Shown: positions 43,997 through 52,470, counted from the stretch's first letter. The stretch is DNA of 64,000 nt from Cyanobacteria bacterium SZAS-4 (GCA_018266255.1 JAFEAT010000020.1:186001-250000); one strand, 5' to 3'. The notes: generated by a model not told the origin, from the sequence alone. Made by a program: numbers and translations.

Positions 43997-45010
43997 GTGA
44001 GCAACGAATCGACTAACACACAGAACGGCATTGCCTACATGCAAGGCAAGTATATGCCGCTCGCCGAAGCGAATGTGAACATCATGACGCACTCATTCAT
44101 GTACGGAACAGCCGTATTCGAAGGCATTCGCGGTTACTGGAATTCAGAGCACGAACAGATGTATTTGTTCAGATTGCGTGAGCACTACGAACGCATGATA
44201 GATAGTATGAAAATCATGCATCTGGAAACCGAGTTGAGTGTCGATGAGTTGTGTGAAGTGACGGTTGAACTGTTGCGTCAAAACAATCCCAGTGGTGACA
44301 TGTATGTGCGACCGAGTGCTTACAAATGTGGTCAACGGGTAGGTCCTGGATTGGAAAGTAATCCCACCGATATTTGCATATTTACCGTTCCTTTCGGCAA
44401 CTATTTCAAAGCTCAAGAAGGTCTAAAGGTAATGGTTTCGAGCTGGAGGCGCATTGAAGACAATGCTATTCCAGCACGCGCCAAAATTGTTGGTGCATAC
44501 GTGAATACGGCGCTTGCTAAAACAGATGCGGCGCTCGCTGGTTACGACGATTGCATCATGCTTTCGGAAAACGGACACGTGTCGGAAGGCAGTGCCATGA
44601 ACATTTTCATGGTAAAGAATGGTCAATTAATCACAACTTCAACGAGTGAAAATATTCTCGAAGGCATCACGCGTGGTACCATAATTGAAATCGCAGAGAA
44701 AGAGCTCGGTCTCAAAACTCTGTGTCGATCGATCGATAGAAGTGAACTCTATACTGCCGACGAATTATTTTTCACTGGCACAGGCGCACAAATTGCTCCT
44801 TGTATTGAGGTAGATCGACGGGTTATAGGCAATGGAAAAGCCGGACCTCTATCTTTAAAGATTCAGGACGTTTATTTGGACATTTGCCGGGGAGTAAATC
44901 AGAAGTATGCAAATTGGCTGACGCCGATTTACCCAAACAAAAAGGGCGGATCATTGGCTCAGGCTCAGGCAACTCCCAAACATGCGTTAGGTGCTGTATC
45001 TAACAATTAA
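43997..45010 (+). CDS. ilvE: Branched-chain amino acid aminotransferase
   Basis: A fold-type IV PLP aminotransferase of about 337 residues. FMYGTAVFEGIRGYW marks the N-terminal part. The catalytic Lys is in RAKIVGAYVNTALAKTDA, followed by GHVSEGSAMNIF and LEGITRGTIIEIAEKELG. It performs the last step to Val, Leu and Ile with glutamate. I prefer the GTG at 43997, preceded by GGAGA, over a TTG at 43976 inside leuB. The last ~20 residues are a Gln/Ala-rich extension. Confidence 0.92.
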   Translation: MSNESTNTQNGIAYMQGKYMPLAEANVNIMTHSFMYGTAVFEGIRGYWNSEHEQMYLFRLREHYERMIDSMKIMHLETELSVDELCEVTVELLRQNNPSGDMYVRPSAYKCGQRVGPGLESNPTDICIFTVPFGNYFKAQEGLKVMVSSWRRIEDNAIPARAKIVGAYVNTALAKTDAALAGYDDCIMLSENGHVSEGSAMNIFMVKNGQLITTSTSENILEGITRGTIIEIAEKELGLKTLCRSIDRSELYTADELFFTGTGAQIAPCIEVDRRVIGNGKAGPLSLKIQDVYLDICRGVNQKYANWLTPIYPNKKGGSLAQAQATPKHALGAVSNN

Positions 45011-45035
45011 TCGGTTCAGACAAGAGGTGGCGTGT

Positions 45036-45398
45036 ATGTACAAACAGCAAGCTGAAGGTTATTCCCAGTCCTCACGCGAAACTTCGCGTGTCAACACTCA
45101 TGGCGACCTATACAGGAAGAATGAGCTAGGGCAGATTACCTCATTCAGCTATGCCGACAGCGACATTCTGTTCACCTTTGGCTACGACAACGACGGGCAG
45201 CTGTCTGACATCAACAGCTCTACAGGCTGGAGTTGGACCAAGGTGCGAACACCGGGCTTTGAGGGATGGGTCGTGCGTAATTACTTCGAGCGCTGGTTCG
45301 TCTCAGAAGATGAGTGCGACGCCGTCCACGTTACCGAATTCGGTGTGAAAGCGACTGGCAGGCAGGCTGACAAAATGGATTTGCCAGAGCGTCCGTAG
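45036..45398 (+). CDS. Small hypothetical protein with one YD-repeat-like motif
   Basis: About 120 residues from the ATG at 45036, which has an AGAGGTGG site. The centre reads LGQITSFSYADSDILFTFGY and DNDGQLSDINSSTGWSW, like one unit of a YD/RHS repeat. The C-terminus is mixed and ends LPERP. It lacks a signal peptide. It lies 25 bp after ilvE and before the strong terminator, so it is the last gene of the branched-chain transcript. It has no obvious biosynthetic role. Confidence 0.65.
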   Translation: MYKQQAEGYSQSSRETSRVNTHGDLYRKNELGQITSFSYADSDILFTFGYDNDGQLSDINSSTGWSWTKVRTPGFEGWVVRNYFERWFVSEDECDAVHVTEFGVKATGRQADKMDLPERP

Positions 45399-45420
45399 CG
45401 ATTTAATCATTAAATGCTTT

Positions 45421-45446
45421 GAGAGACATTTCGGTGTCTCTCTTTT
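45421..45446 (+). terminator. Rho-independent terminator of the leu/ilv cluster
   Basis: GAGAGACA, loop TTTCGG, and TGTCTCTC form a perfect 8-bp stem followed by TTTT. It lies 22 bp after the last stop codon of the cluster. Confidence 0.9.
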
Positions 45447-45472
45447 GTTTTTGAGAATTTCTGGAGGTTGTT

Positions 45473-45560
45473 TTTTTGCCGATATCGGAAGAAATTTGAG
45501 GCTGAATTTTTGCCGATATCGGAGAAATTTGAACCGAATTTTTGCCGATATCGGAAAAAA
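45473..45560. repeat. Palindromic repeat, cluster 5 (three copies)
   Basis: Copies are centred at 45483, 45517 and 45549, spaced 34 and 32 bp. All keep the left half TTTTTGCCGAT and ATCGG, but the right arms vary (AAGAAA, AGAAA, AAAAAA). Spacers GAGGCTGAA and GAACCGAA are related. The last copy ends directly at the stop codon of the minus-strand gene. Confidence 0.93.
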
Positions 45561-47093
45561 TCAATGGTTCAAATCATGCCGCCGATTAAATGTATAGTCG
45601 GCTCGCCACTTCTCAGCGTCCTTTTGACTCTGCGTTCGGGTGTTGTTTCTCTGCAATTCTTGCTGTCTGGCTCTATCCTGCCGCTCTCGCTCCGCATCTT
45701 GATGTTGCTTCGATGCCTTTTCGGCTGCAGTTGGTGCTATGTTGACTTGGAAGGTGTCTAAAAACTCCTTGGCATTAGGGGAGTTGAGCCAGTCCTTCTT
45801 TCCTGCCAGACCCACGATGTAGATGAAATTCTGGACAATATAAATTCTAAATCGCGCGCTTTGACCGGCTTTGTTTGCGAGCTCTGGCATTTCCAACTGG
45901 CATCCAGGGAAGCCCTGCAAACTCGATGGATATTGTCGTGTGTGCAGACCTTTTAGTGAATTGACCACACTTTGGGACATGTTATCGAGTAATTGACTGG
46001 TTTTCAAATTTGGTGGTGGCTCAGGTAGTATCACGTAGGAGACGTTAAAAGTTCCCTCTGGCACTGCATAAAGGTAATCAACCATGCGCATTCCGGACTG
46101 GTCGGTATATTTGACTTGAGGCGAACCGGGAAGCATAACTTTGAATCGACCCTCAGGATAAGTGTATTTATCCATGGGAGTCCCCGCAGCTCCTTCGCTT
46201 TTTCGATTTGAATCAGTTGCAGCTATCGGGTTTATCTCTTTTGAGATGTTTTTCTGCTGATCGTCTTTGGTTGTTTCGAGTCCTGGACTATTGCTGCTGA
46301 GACCTTGCAAACTCGATAGTCGCGTGTCTGCACTTTGAGTAATCTCCGCTGGTGGCGTTGGGTCTTTCGCGTCTGGAACCATCGGAGTTTGTGTCACTGG
46401 CGTCACAGCAGGCACTGGTACTGGCATTAGAGAAGGATTGGTTGTTCTGTCTTGTGAATCAGCAGATGGAACAGAATCTGTTGAATCTGCGGGATGATCG
46501 TAACTAGCAATTATCTTTTTAAATGAATCCATGAAATCTAACGGAGTGATTGGTTGGAACACTAAGCGAGTTGACAACCAAGTCTTATCTGATGCTGAAT
46601 ACGGTGCCATCAACAGCACGCTGTGCACAGTTTCTGGACGCTCTAGAAATCCTACAATTCTGTCACTCGGGCCACCTGATTTTAATTCGACGTCTCCGAG
46701 GATTCCGTCGAGTTCTGGTGACAAGACCTCTCGTCGATTGTACGGATGCATTCGCTCATGGACTTTGTATTCAAAATGCAGTGAATTGCCAGTGGTCGTT
46801 ATTTTTGCTCTTGGAAAATATTCTGCGACCAGTTTTGAAATTGACTTTAGTACCTTTTGCGCTTCTTCATTCGAGGCTTGATTGCCATTCTGTGCGTTTT
46901 GAGCAGTAGCGCTGGCGTCAGGAGCTGCAATAGTAGACAAGCTACCGCCTACTGACGAGACCAATATAAGTGCGCCAGAAAGAATGCGAAGTTTGAGTGA
47001 AAGACTAGATGAGCTGCCTGGAATCACGTAATTCTTGGGACCATTTTTGGAGGTTGTATCGATGTACAAGTTTTGAACTGCGCTTGCGGGCAC
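45561..47093 (-). CDS. Large secreted hypothetical protein
   Basis: A 510-residue protein. A hydrophobic segment near residues 33-58 (LKLRILSGALILVSSVGGSL) is a long-n-region signal peptide or anchor. Two globular parts are separated by a Pro/Thr/Ser-rich linker (PVPVPAVTPVTQTPMVPD). The second begins YTYPEGRFKVMLPGSPQVKY and resembles the exported folds found in many uncharacterised bacterial surface proteins. The C-terminus is strongly charged and coiled-coil-like (AERERQDRARQQELQ). No enzyme motif was recognised. It is a single gene flanked by palindrome clusters on both sides. Confidence 0.72.
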   Translation of the reverse strand: MPASAVQNLYIDTTSKNGPKNYVIPGSSSSLSLKLRILSGALILVSSVGGSLSTIAAPDASATAQNAQNGNQASNEEAQKVLKSISKLVAEYFPRAKITTTGNSLHFEYKVHERMHPYNRREVLSPELDGILGDVELKSGGPSDRIVGFLERPETVHSVLLMAPYSASDKTWLSTRLVFQPITPLDFMDSFKKIIASYDHPADSTDSVPSADSQDRTTNPSLMPVPVPAVTPVTQTPMVPDAKDPTPPAEITQSADTRLSSLQGLSSNSPGLETTKDDQQKNISKEINPIAATDSNRKSEGAAGTPMDKYTYPEGRFKVMLPGSPQVKYTDQSGMRMVDYLYAVPEGTFNVSYVILPEPPPNLKTSQLLDNMSQSVVNSLKGLHTRQYPSSLQGFPGCQLEMPELANKAGQSARFRIYIVQNFIYIVGLAGKKDWLNSPNAKEFLDTFQVNIAPTAAEKASKQHQDAERERQDRARQQELQRNNTRTQSQKDAEKWRADYTFNRRHDLNH

Positions 47094-47127
47094 TGCTTTA
47101 TTGGGGCAACACTCCTGCTAGTTTAGA

Positions 47128-47149
47128 TTTTTACCGATATCGGCAAAAA
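47128..47149. repeat. Palindromic repeat, cluster 6 (single copy)
   Basis: One copy is centred at 47138/47139. The left arm is TTTTTACCGAT, with A for G at the sixth base, and the right arm is canonical. It lies in the divergent region between the large secreted protein and a small secreted one. Confidence 0.93.
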
Positions 47150-47300
47150 TTGCGAGCTTCAATCCCCCTTTCTATTCAATGCATGTCAAGCGGGCGCCTC
47201 ACTTCGCCCATATAAAATTGGAAATCAGCGTAAATTCCACATTGTTAGATGGTCGCTGTAGGGCTATCGTGAGTTGTCGATATCTCTCTCGGGTCAGAAT

Positions 47301-47861
47301 ATGAGTAGTTCGGTAAAGTCGGCAATCATCCTTTCAGTCGTCTGTTTGATTGAATTTACGAGCCCGGTATTGGCGCAAGTATCTAGCACTGTCGATGCTC
47401 TGGATGAGCTGAGCAGCACTCACTCCAAGATTGTGGATGTGGATATTGTCACGAATTCTCCGACACTACAAAGTCAGTCGCTTTTCCAGCAGCCACAAAC
47501 CGCGCCTTATAGCAGTTCGTGGACTACGTCTGGAGCGGTTCAATCTGCACCATTGCCTCAGCAAAGCGGCATGGTTCAGCAAAGCAATTTTTCTTCTAAC
47601 TTAAGTCAATATGCAACAGGACAGTACCCATCATCCGCACCAGGTGCATCATCAGGCGCTAACAGTGCCACGGTCACACAGAGTGTGCCTAATCAACCAA
47701 TTCAGGTTGATTCTCAAACCGTTGGACGGGTTGTAGGCGTGGCAGGTACTGCTCTCTTGTTAGGCGCCTTTTTGAAGAACGGTGGCGTCGGTGGAATGAT
47801 GAATACCTTTGGATTAGACAACCGGTTTCACAGTCGCGGATCCTCACTCGCTCCTTACTAG
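47301..47861 (+). CDS. Small secreted hypothetical protein
   Basis: About 186 residues. The signal peptide is MSSSVKSAIILSVVCLIEFT ending near VLAQ. A Ser/Gln/Ala-rich, probably disordered middle follows. A short hydrophobic Gly-rich segment (VVGVAGTALLLGAFLKNGGV) lies near the C-terminus, similar in style to the Gly-rich ends of the two L-E-x(4)-F-G proteins. No domain was recognised. The ATG at 47301 is the most likely start; the frame extends to a TTG at 47274. It is convergent with lysC. Confidence 0.65.
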   Translation: MSSSVKSAIILSVVCLIEFTSPVLAQVSSTVDALDELSSTHSKIVDVDIVTNSPTLQSQSLFQQPQTAPYSSSWTTSGAVQSAPLPQQSGMVQQSNFSSNLSQYATGQYPSSAPGASSGANSATVTQSVPNQPIQVDSQTVGRVVGVAGTALLLGAFLKNGGVGGMMNTFGLDNRFHSRGSSLAPY

Positions 47862-47960
47862 GTTGAGCAAAGTTTCGCCTTTTTAGATTCGAACTTAAGC
47901 GGTTCGTTTTTGTGTCTCGTCTTGTTTGATTCGAAGTTGAGCTGTTTGTCGAATCAACCT

Positions 47961-49205
47961 CTACGCCGTCAAAACCAAATCGTTTGAACAATGTTCATGC
48001 AGTCTGAATTCGCGATGCAATAGTGCTGTAGCGTGATTAGCCGCTGAAAGTGGTATCAAGCATGAGATGCGTGATTCGCCGCAATACAATAGCTTCACGT
48101 ATAGGCTATGGTCCTCCAGAACGCTCAGGATCTGGGCCGAGGTTTGATGAGAGTTTCCTAGACCAGAGCCAATAACACTAACCTTTGCCACTTCCGTATC
48201 AACTACAAGCTCTTTTGCTGCGCATGAAGTTTTCAGCTCCTCCAGGCTCAGCAAGGCGCAATCGACGTCTTCATATTTGATTGCCAGGCTCACACATTTG
48301 GTGCGTGTGGCGAAATCTATACTTTGTGAGACCATATCTACAGATACGTTCTGTTTACTGAGGCAGTCCAGCGTGGTGCCGATGAATGGGAAGTCGAGCG
48401 GCACTCCGACAAATGTCACGTGAGCTTGGTTTCCGTCGACTGCAATGCCGCTCACTTTGCGAATTCTTTCCACTTTTGTCTCTCCATTGATAATTGTGCC
48501 AGTGTGATTTGGTTTGAAAGTGTTGCGCACCCTCACTTGCAGGTTGTATTCCTTTGCTAGTTCGACCGCCCGTGGATGCAGCACTTGTGCGCCCACTCTT
48601 GCTAATTCAAGTACTTCGTCGTAGCAAATCGATGGCAGAATTTGCGCCTCAGGAATTTTGTTAGGGTCTGTAGTGAAGATGCCGTCAACATCGGTGTAGA
48701 TGTCGCAGGTATCGGCTTCGCAGGCGGCAGCCAAGGCAACGGCAGTGGTGTCAGAGCCACCACGACCGAGTGTTGTTATCTCACCTGATTCGCTCAATCC
48801 TTGAAAGCCTGCGACCACGATTACGTCGTGTTCTTGCAAGGCGTTTTTCAAGGTCTCTCTGCAGACATCGAGGATTCTGGCGGTGCTGTGCGAGTCATCT
48901 GTGGTGATGCCAATTTGAGAGCCAGTATATGACTTCGCATTGATTCCTTTTTCTTGCAAAGTCAGTGCGAGCAAAGCTATTGAAACTTGTTCACCTGTCG
49001 CAAGCAGAAGGTCTAGTTCGCGCTTGTTCGGGATTGTCGCACACTGCTTGGCCAGGTTATACAGATGGTCTGTGGTATCACCCATCGCTGATACCACGAC
49101 CACACATTTTTTGCTATCGCATTGCGCGATAACGTCAGCTACATGATGGATTCGACTGATATTTTTGACAGAGGTTCCGCCAAATTTGAGTACAGAAATG
49201 CTCAC
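47961..49205 (-). CDS. lysC: Aspartate kinase
   Basis: This 414-residue enzyme catalyses the first step from aspartate to Lys, Thr and Met. The kinase domain has LKFGGTSVKN, VVVSAMGDTTD, LGRGGSDTTAVALAAA and YTDVDGIFTTDP. Two C-terminal ACT domains follow (SGIAVDGNQAHVTFVG region; VSVIGSGLGNSHQTSAQILS), so allosteric control is expected. The start is a GTG at 49205. Its ribosome site GAAGGAA overlaps the metB stop, implying translational coupling. Being second in a unit governed by a Met-rich leader suggests this kinase serves methionine synthesis in particular (inference). Confidence 0.94.
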   Translation of the reverse strand: MSISVLKFGGTSVKNISRIHHVADVIAQCDSKKCVVVVSAMGDTTDHLYNLAKQCATIPNKRELDLLLATGEQVSIALLALTLQEKGINAKSYTGSQIGITTDDSHSTARILDVCRETLKNALQEHDVIVVAGFQGLSESGEITTLGRGGSDTTAVALAAACEADTCDIYTDVDGIFTTDPNKIPEAQILPSICYDEVLELARVGAQVLHPRAVELAKEYNLQVRVRNTFKPNHTGTIINGETKVERIRKVSGIAVDGNQAHVTFVGVPLDFPFIGTTLDCLSKQNVSVDMVSQSIDFATRTKCVSLAIKYEDVDCALLSLEELKTSCAAKELVVDTEVAKVSVIGSGLGNSHQTSAQILSVLEDHSLYVKLLYCGESRISCLIPLSAANHATALLHREFRLHEHCSNDLVLTA

Positions 49206-49217
49206 AATAATTTCCTT

Positions 49218-50438
49218 CTATTTAGCCGCAGCAGCAAGTGCTGGCAAAGGTTTCGACTCTTTAACTTTCGGAAGAACACGCTCCAGATCGGCGATTAAAT
49301 CTGCGGCTTCTTCGATGCCTGTAGACACTCGAATCAGACCGTCGACGATGCCGCAGTGTTCACGCACTTCTTTTGGAATTGGCTTGTGGGTCATGGTGGC
49401 AGGATGGCAAATAAGTGATTTAACACCACCAAGGCTCTCCGCCAGTTGGAAAAGTTTGGTGTTGTTCACGACGTCTTTGGCTGCTTCTAGTCCGCCTTTG
49501 ACAACGAACGACACCATGCCGCCGAATCCTGTCATTTGTGATTTAGCCAAATCGAACTGTGGATGGCTAGGTAGTCCCGGATAGTGAACAGCTTCAACGG
49601 CTGGATGCTTTTCCAAATATTCTGCAATTGCACGAGCGTTCTTTTCATGTTCTCTCATGCGCAAGGCTAGCGTTTTAAGTCCTCTGAGAATTAAAAAGCA
49701 ATCGAAAGGACCAGGGACGGCACCGACTGCGTTGTTGTGGAATTGCAATTGTTCGTAGAGTTTTTCGTCTGAGCAAACTATCGCTCCGCCGATAACATCA
49801 CTGTGACCATTGAGGTACTTGGTGGTGCTGTGCACGACGATATCAGCGCCCAGAGAAAGCGGCTTTTGGAAATATGGTGTGGCAAAAGTATTGTCGACGA
49901 CAAGAATTAAATCGTTTGCTTTGGTGATTTTGCTGATTGCTCGCAAATCAGCCAATCGCAAAAGTGGGTTAGTTGGTGTTTCAAGCCAAACCAGCTTTGT
50001 ATCGGGAGTAATTGCTTGTTCGATTTCTTCAGTGTTGCGAGCATTGACGTAAGTGAATTTCAAATTGTATTTGGTTAGCACCTGTTCAAAGAGGCGATAT
50101 ACGCCACCATAAACATCCTCTCCCACGACGACGTGGTCACCTGCTTTGAGCAAGTTCGTCACGGTATACGCCGCAGCCAGCCCCGATGCGCAAGCGAGCC
50201 CATATTTACCACCTTCCAGAGCAGCCAGACACTCTTCGAGCGCAGTTCTAGTCGGATTGTGAGTACGTGCATACTGATAGCCTTTGTTTACTCCCAATTC
50301 GTCCAAGACGAAAGTTGCTGTTTGGAAGATTGGCGTGACCAAGGCACCGGTTGATGGATCGGCTTCTTGCCCGGCATGGATTGCCAGGGTCGAGAAACTC
50401 AGATGGTTCTCGGTTGTACAGTTTTTGTATTCGCTCAT
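49218..50438 (-). CDS. metB: Cystathionine gamma-synthase/lyase family enzyme
   Basis: The protein has 406 residues and is a PLP enzyme of the Cys/Met metabolism family. Motifs: YARTHNPTRTALEECLAALE, the substrate loop DVYGGVYRLFEQV, WLETPTNPLLRLADL, VDNTFATPYFQKPL and the PLP Lys in HSTTKYLNGHSDVIGG. Family members include MetB, MetC and MccB, which cannot be separated safely by eye. Coupling to aspartokinase under a Met leader argues for a biosynthetic role, MetB or possibly MetZ-like. An AGGAG site lies seven bases before the ATG. Confidence 0.85.
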   Translation of the reverse strand: MSEYKNCTTENHLSFSTLAIHAGQEADPSTGALVTPIFQTATFVLDELGVNKGYQYARTHNPTRTALEECLAALEGGKYGLACASGLAAAYTVTNLLKAGDHVVVGEDVYGGVYRLFEQVLTKYNLKFTYVNARNTEEIEQAITPDTKLVWLETPTNPLLRLADLRAISKITKANDLILVVDNTFATPYFQKPLSLGADIVVHSTTKYLNGHSDVIGGAIVCSDEKLYEQLQFHNNAVGAVPGPFDCFLILRGLKTLALRMREHEKNARAIAEYLEKHPAVEAVHYPGLPSHPQFDLAKSQMTGFGGMVSFVVKGGLEAAKDVVNNTKLFQLAESLGGVKSLICHPATMTHKPIPKEVREHCGIVDGLIRVSTGIEEAADLIADLERVLPKVKESKPLPALAAAAK

Positions 50439-50455
50439 GGTTTTTCTCCTAATAG

Positions 50456-50490
50456 AAAAACCCCCCTTCTCGCAGGGAGAAGGAGGGTTG
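50456..50490 (-). terminator. met attenuator: terminator hairpin
   Basis: On the minus strand CCCTCCTTCTC (50487-50477), a 5-base loop and GAGAAGGGGGG (50471-50461) form an 11-bp stem with one T-G pair. Flanking AA/TT add two pairs, and the run of five T follows. The leader segment GGGGGAGGG (50550-50542) can pair with CCCTCCTTC of the 5' arm (9 bp including two wobbles), giving the competing antiterminator. Confidence 0.85.
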
Positions 50491-50512
50491 AAACACTTTA
50501 ACGGTCTGTTAG

Positions 50513-50593
50513 CTACTGCTTAAACCTGTGTGACAACGCCGCCCTCCCCCAGGAGAGCATCATCATTGTCATAGTCATGGCGCGGTTTTGCAT
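50513..50593 (-). CDS. Methionine leader peptide (26 aa)
   Basis: The ORF reads MQNRAMTMTMMMLSWG and then RAALSHRFKQ, ending in TAG. Beyond the start it has five Met codons in the seven positions 6-12 (ATG-ACT-ATG-ACA-ATG-ATG-ATG). It is followed by an intrinsic terminator and the metB-lysC operon. The strong promoter upstream puts the RNA 5' end at the first ATG, so translation would be leaderless; no Shine-Dalgarno is present. Ribosome stalling when methionyl-tRNA for elongation is low would free the GGGGGAGGG segment and prevent termination. Confidence 0.85.
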   Translation of the reverse strand: MQNRAMTMTMMMLSWGRAALSHRFKQ

Positions 50594-50600
50594 GTGGTCC

Positions 50601-50628
50601 ATTATGAACGAACAATCGCCAATGTCAA
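50601..50628 (-). promoter_or_regulatory. Sigma70-type promoter of the met leader and metB-lysC
   Basis: On the minus strand TTGACA (50628-50623), a 16-base spacer and CATAAT (50606-50601). Seven bases separate the -10 box from the leader ATG at 50593, so the expected start of transcription is at or beside that ATG. An in-frame ATG at 50602 lies inside the -10 box and cannot be transcribed from here. Confidence 0.85.
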
Positions 50629-50928
50629 TTTGACGAACAGTTGATGTTAAGCGAATCGTGGTCTGACGCTACTGGATTGGCCGAAACTTAATCAGGGTTT
50701 GCCATTTGCTTGCTGTTCTGTGTTTACACTTTCTCAAATTACAATCCACTATATGCCTCCAACTTGCCTCGGGTTTGTTGTGTTTTTTCTCAAGATCACC
50801 TGGAAATTTTATTGAACGTGCATGGTGCAGGCGATGTCAGCCTCGGATCTGTCGTCTTAAGCGCAATTATGACCCTAGAGTAATTGAATCTATTGAAACG
50901 CGAAGGTGTAGCTAGAGCGAATATCAAA
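50629..50928. other. Non-coding gap
   Basis: About 300 bp between the met promoter and the end of the zinc-ribbon gene. I see no palindrome copy, hairpin with T run or supported gene. Confidence 0.5.
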
Positions 50929-51918
50929 TCAGGCGATTTGGCATAGAAGCACCACCGGTGGTGATACGTATTCGATTAAGTCTTGAGTCGAAATTGGTTT
51001 GGAATTTGCGCATGCTTTCAATAAATTCTGAACAGTCCATGTAGACCGGTCGAGAAGACACCAGCAAGTGGCAAGGTAGATCTGCAAATACTTTCGACTA
51101 ACACCCTTGAAGCACTTTCTAATAAGTCGCAAGTTTTTTCTGATGAATCTATTTAACTGTTTGCTCGAACTAGTCACTGTCGGTTTGGCTATTTGCTTCA
51201 ATCTAACATAGCTCGTTCCTTCCGACTTTTGGATCAACAGTTCGATTTCGAGCATTGTCAACGCTGCAGTTAGCTGACCGGGTTTCAATCCGCTCTTAAG
51301 TTCGAGTTCTGATACGGAGATGGGTTGGTCTTGAAACAAGCTATACACAGTCTTCTCGTCATCACCGAGAGTATCGAGTACAGCCTGTTCGTTACTTCTT
51401 TGTGTATGGAGTTGTTTTTCAACCTCGTCAAATTCAGCGTGAGTGTGATTCTTAGCTGGAGACTCTGTACTTCGCCTTATGACGCACGGTGCAAATTCAG
51501 ATGACAGCGTACCAACACAAGCCTGGGCCATCAATTCAATCAGAACAGAAGAAACCCTTTTTATCACATGCTGTGCGGATGAAACGGCGATTGTAGCCGC
51601 GCGTGCTAATTCAGCGCCATTAAATATGATACCACTGCCCATTGCTATTATCGCTACTAAGTAGATGCGGGGCTTCTTCACTGCATTAAAGAACGTCTTT
51701 GCAGTTATCCAAGTCTTACGATTGCATTGTAGGCAGAGAGCATCTCTGCGTCCAACTTTGATCTCAACTCTCTTTGACTGACAACGGTTGCATTTGACGA
51801 CGATATGTTTTATCAATTCGTCGAAACAATCTTGGTCGGTTGGAAACCGCGTCAAAGTGTATTCCATCACGGATTCTAGAGAATTAAAAGTAGCGGTTGT
51901 GAACGGCAAATTTTTCAT
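50929..51918 (-). CDS. Transposase-type zinc ribbon plus DprA-like winged helix protein
   Basis: About 329 residues. Residues ~40-75 are a zinc ribbon (CNRCQSKRVEIKVGRRDALC then LQCNRKTWI) of the kind at the N-terminus of IS1595-group transposases, followed by TFFNAVKKPRIYLVAIIAM. Residues ~185-240 (LGDDEKTVYSLFQDQPISVS and on to ALTMLEIELLIQ) match a DprA-type winged helix. The C-terminus is basic and Cys-containing. No DDE catalytic domain is visible, so it is not an active transposase. I chose the ATG at 51918; a TTG at 51960 is possible. It looks like a domesticated DNA-binding protein (inference). Confidence 0.65.
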   Translation of the reverse strand: MKNLPFTTATFNSLESVMEYTLTRFPTDQDCFDELIKHIVVKCNRCQSKRVEIKVGRRDALCLQCNRKTWITAKTFFNAVKKPRIYLVAIIAMGSGIIFNGAELARAATIAVSSAQHVIKRVSSVLIELMAQACVGTLSSEFAPCVIRRSTESPAKNHTHAEFDEVEKQLHTQRSNEQAVLDTLGDDEKTVYSLFQDQPISVSELELKSGLKPGQLTAALTMLEIELLIQKSEGTSYVRLKQIAKPTVTSSSKQLNRFIRKNLRLIRKCFKGVSRKYLQIYLATCWCLLDRSTWTVQNLLKACANSKPISTQDLIEYVSPPVVLLCQIA

Positions 51919-52016
51919 TCCTCTAAAACTTATTACGTGTTTTCGAGGAAAAAAGTTCAAATTATGATTTGGGCAAAATTCATCCGTTTTATTTGTCCGT
52001 AACCATTTTCGCTTGC

Positions 52017-52424
52017 CTAAAACTCGCTCTTAATCAAAGAGACAGCAATTTTTCTATCGCGAGGTCCATCAAGTTCTATCAGTATGATGCGCTGCCACGT
52101 ACCGAGTACTAGTTGCCCGTCTGTCACCGGTACAAATACCCCGGGACCGATTACTGACGAAAGAATGTGATCAGGAACGTGTGCTGGGTTGTGCGGATGT
52201 CTGTAATTGAGTTTCGGAACCATGTGTTCGAATGCGTCCAGCATATCGAGGTCAGTTCCCGGATCTAGATCTGCTGTAGTAACCGCCGCCGTCGTATGCA
52301 ACGTGAAAACATGGCACAGTCCATGTTCAACTGTGCTCGCTTTGCTAACTAATTTCTGCACACGGTCCGTTATGTCGAGAATATTTTTCTTTTTCTTAGT
52401 CGAAATCGTCTCTATTACTGCCAT
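52017..52424 (-). CDS. YjbQ/UPF0047 family protein
   Basis: A 135-residue protein that matches the family over its whole length: DITDRVQKLVSKASTVEHGL, the FTLHTTAAVTTADLDPG core, NPAHVPDHILSSVIGPGVFV with a conserved His, LGTWQRIILIELDGPRDRK at the end. The fold is a small beta-barrel trimer with a metal-like His site; a weak thiamine-phosphate-synthase activity has been reported for some members. GAGGAAC lies just before the ATG. It is a single gene with palindrome cluster 7 at its 5' side. Confidence 0.9.
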   Translation of the reverse strand: MAVIETISTKKKKNILDITDRVQKLVSKASTVEHGLCHVFTLHTTAAVTTADLDPGTDLDMLDAFEHMVPKLNYRHPHNPAHVPDHILSSVIGPGVFVPVTDGQLVLGTWQRIILIELDGPRDRKIAVSLIKSEF

Positions 52425-52470
52425 GAGTTCCTCATTACGAAGTCATTTCGATGGTTCAAAAAGGATGAAC

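Noticed and set aside
45473..45560. Palindrome clusters as a CRISPR array
   Set aside because: The intervening sequences are only about 10-14 bp and are similar to each other, there are at most three units per site, and no cas gene is present.
47862..47960. Possible tRNA from repeated GATTCGAA sequence between lysC and its neighbour
   Set aside because: The two copies are a short direct repeat (GATTCGAA-CTTAAGC and GATTCGAA-GTTGAGC). No acceptor stem or cloverleaf can be formed.
50929..51918. Active insertion sequence
   Set aside because: Only the zinc-ribbon part resembles a transposase. There is no DDE domain, and I found no terminal inverted repeats or target-site duplication.
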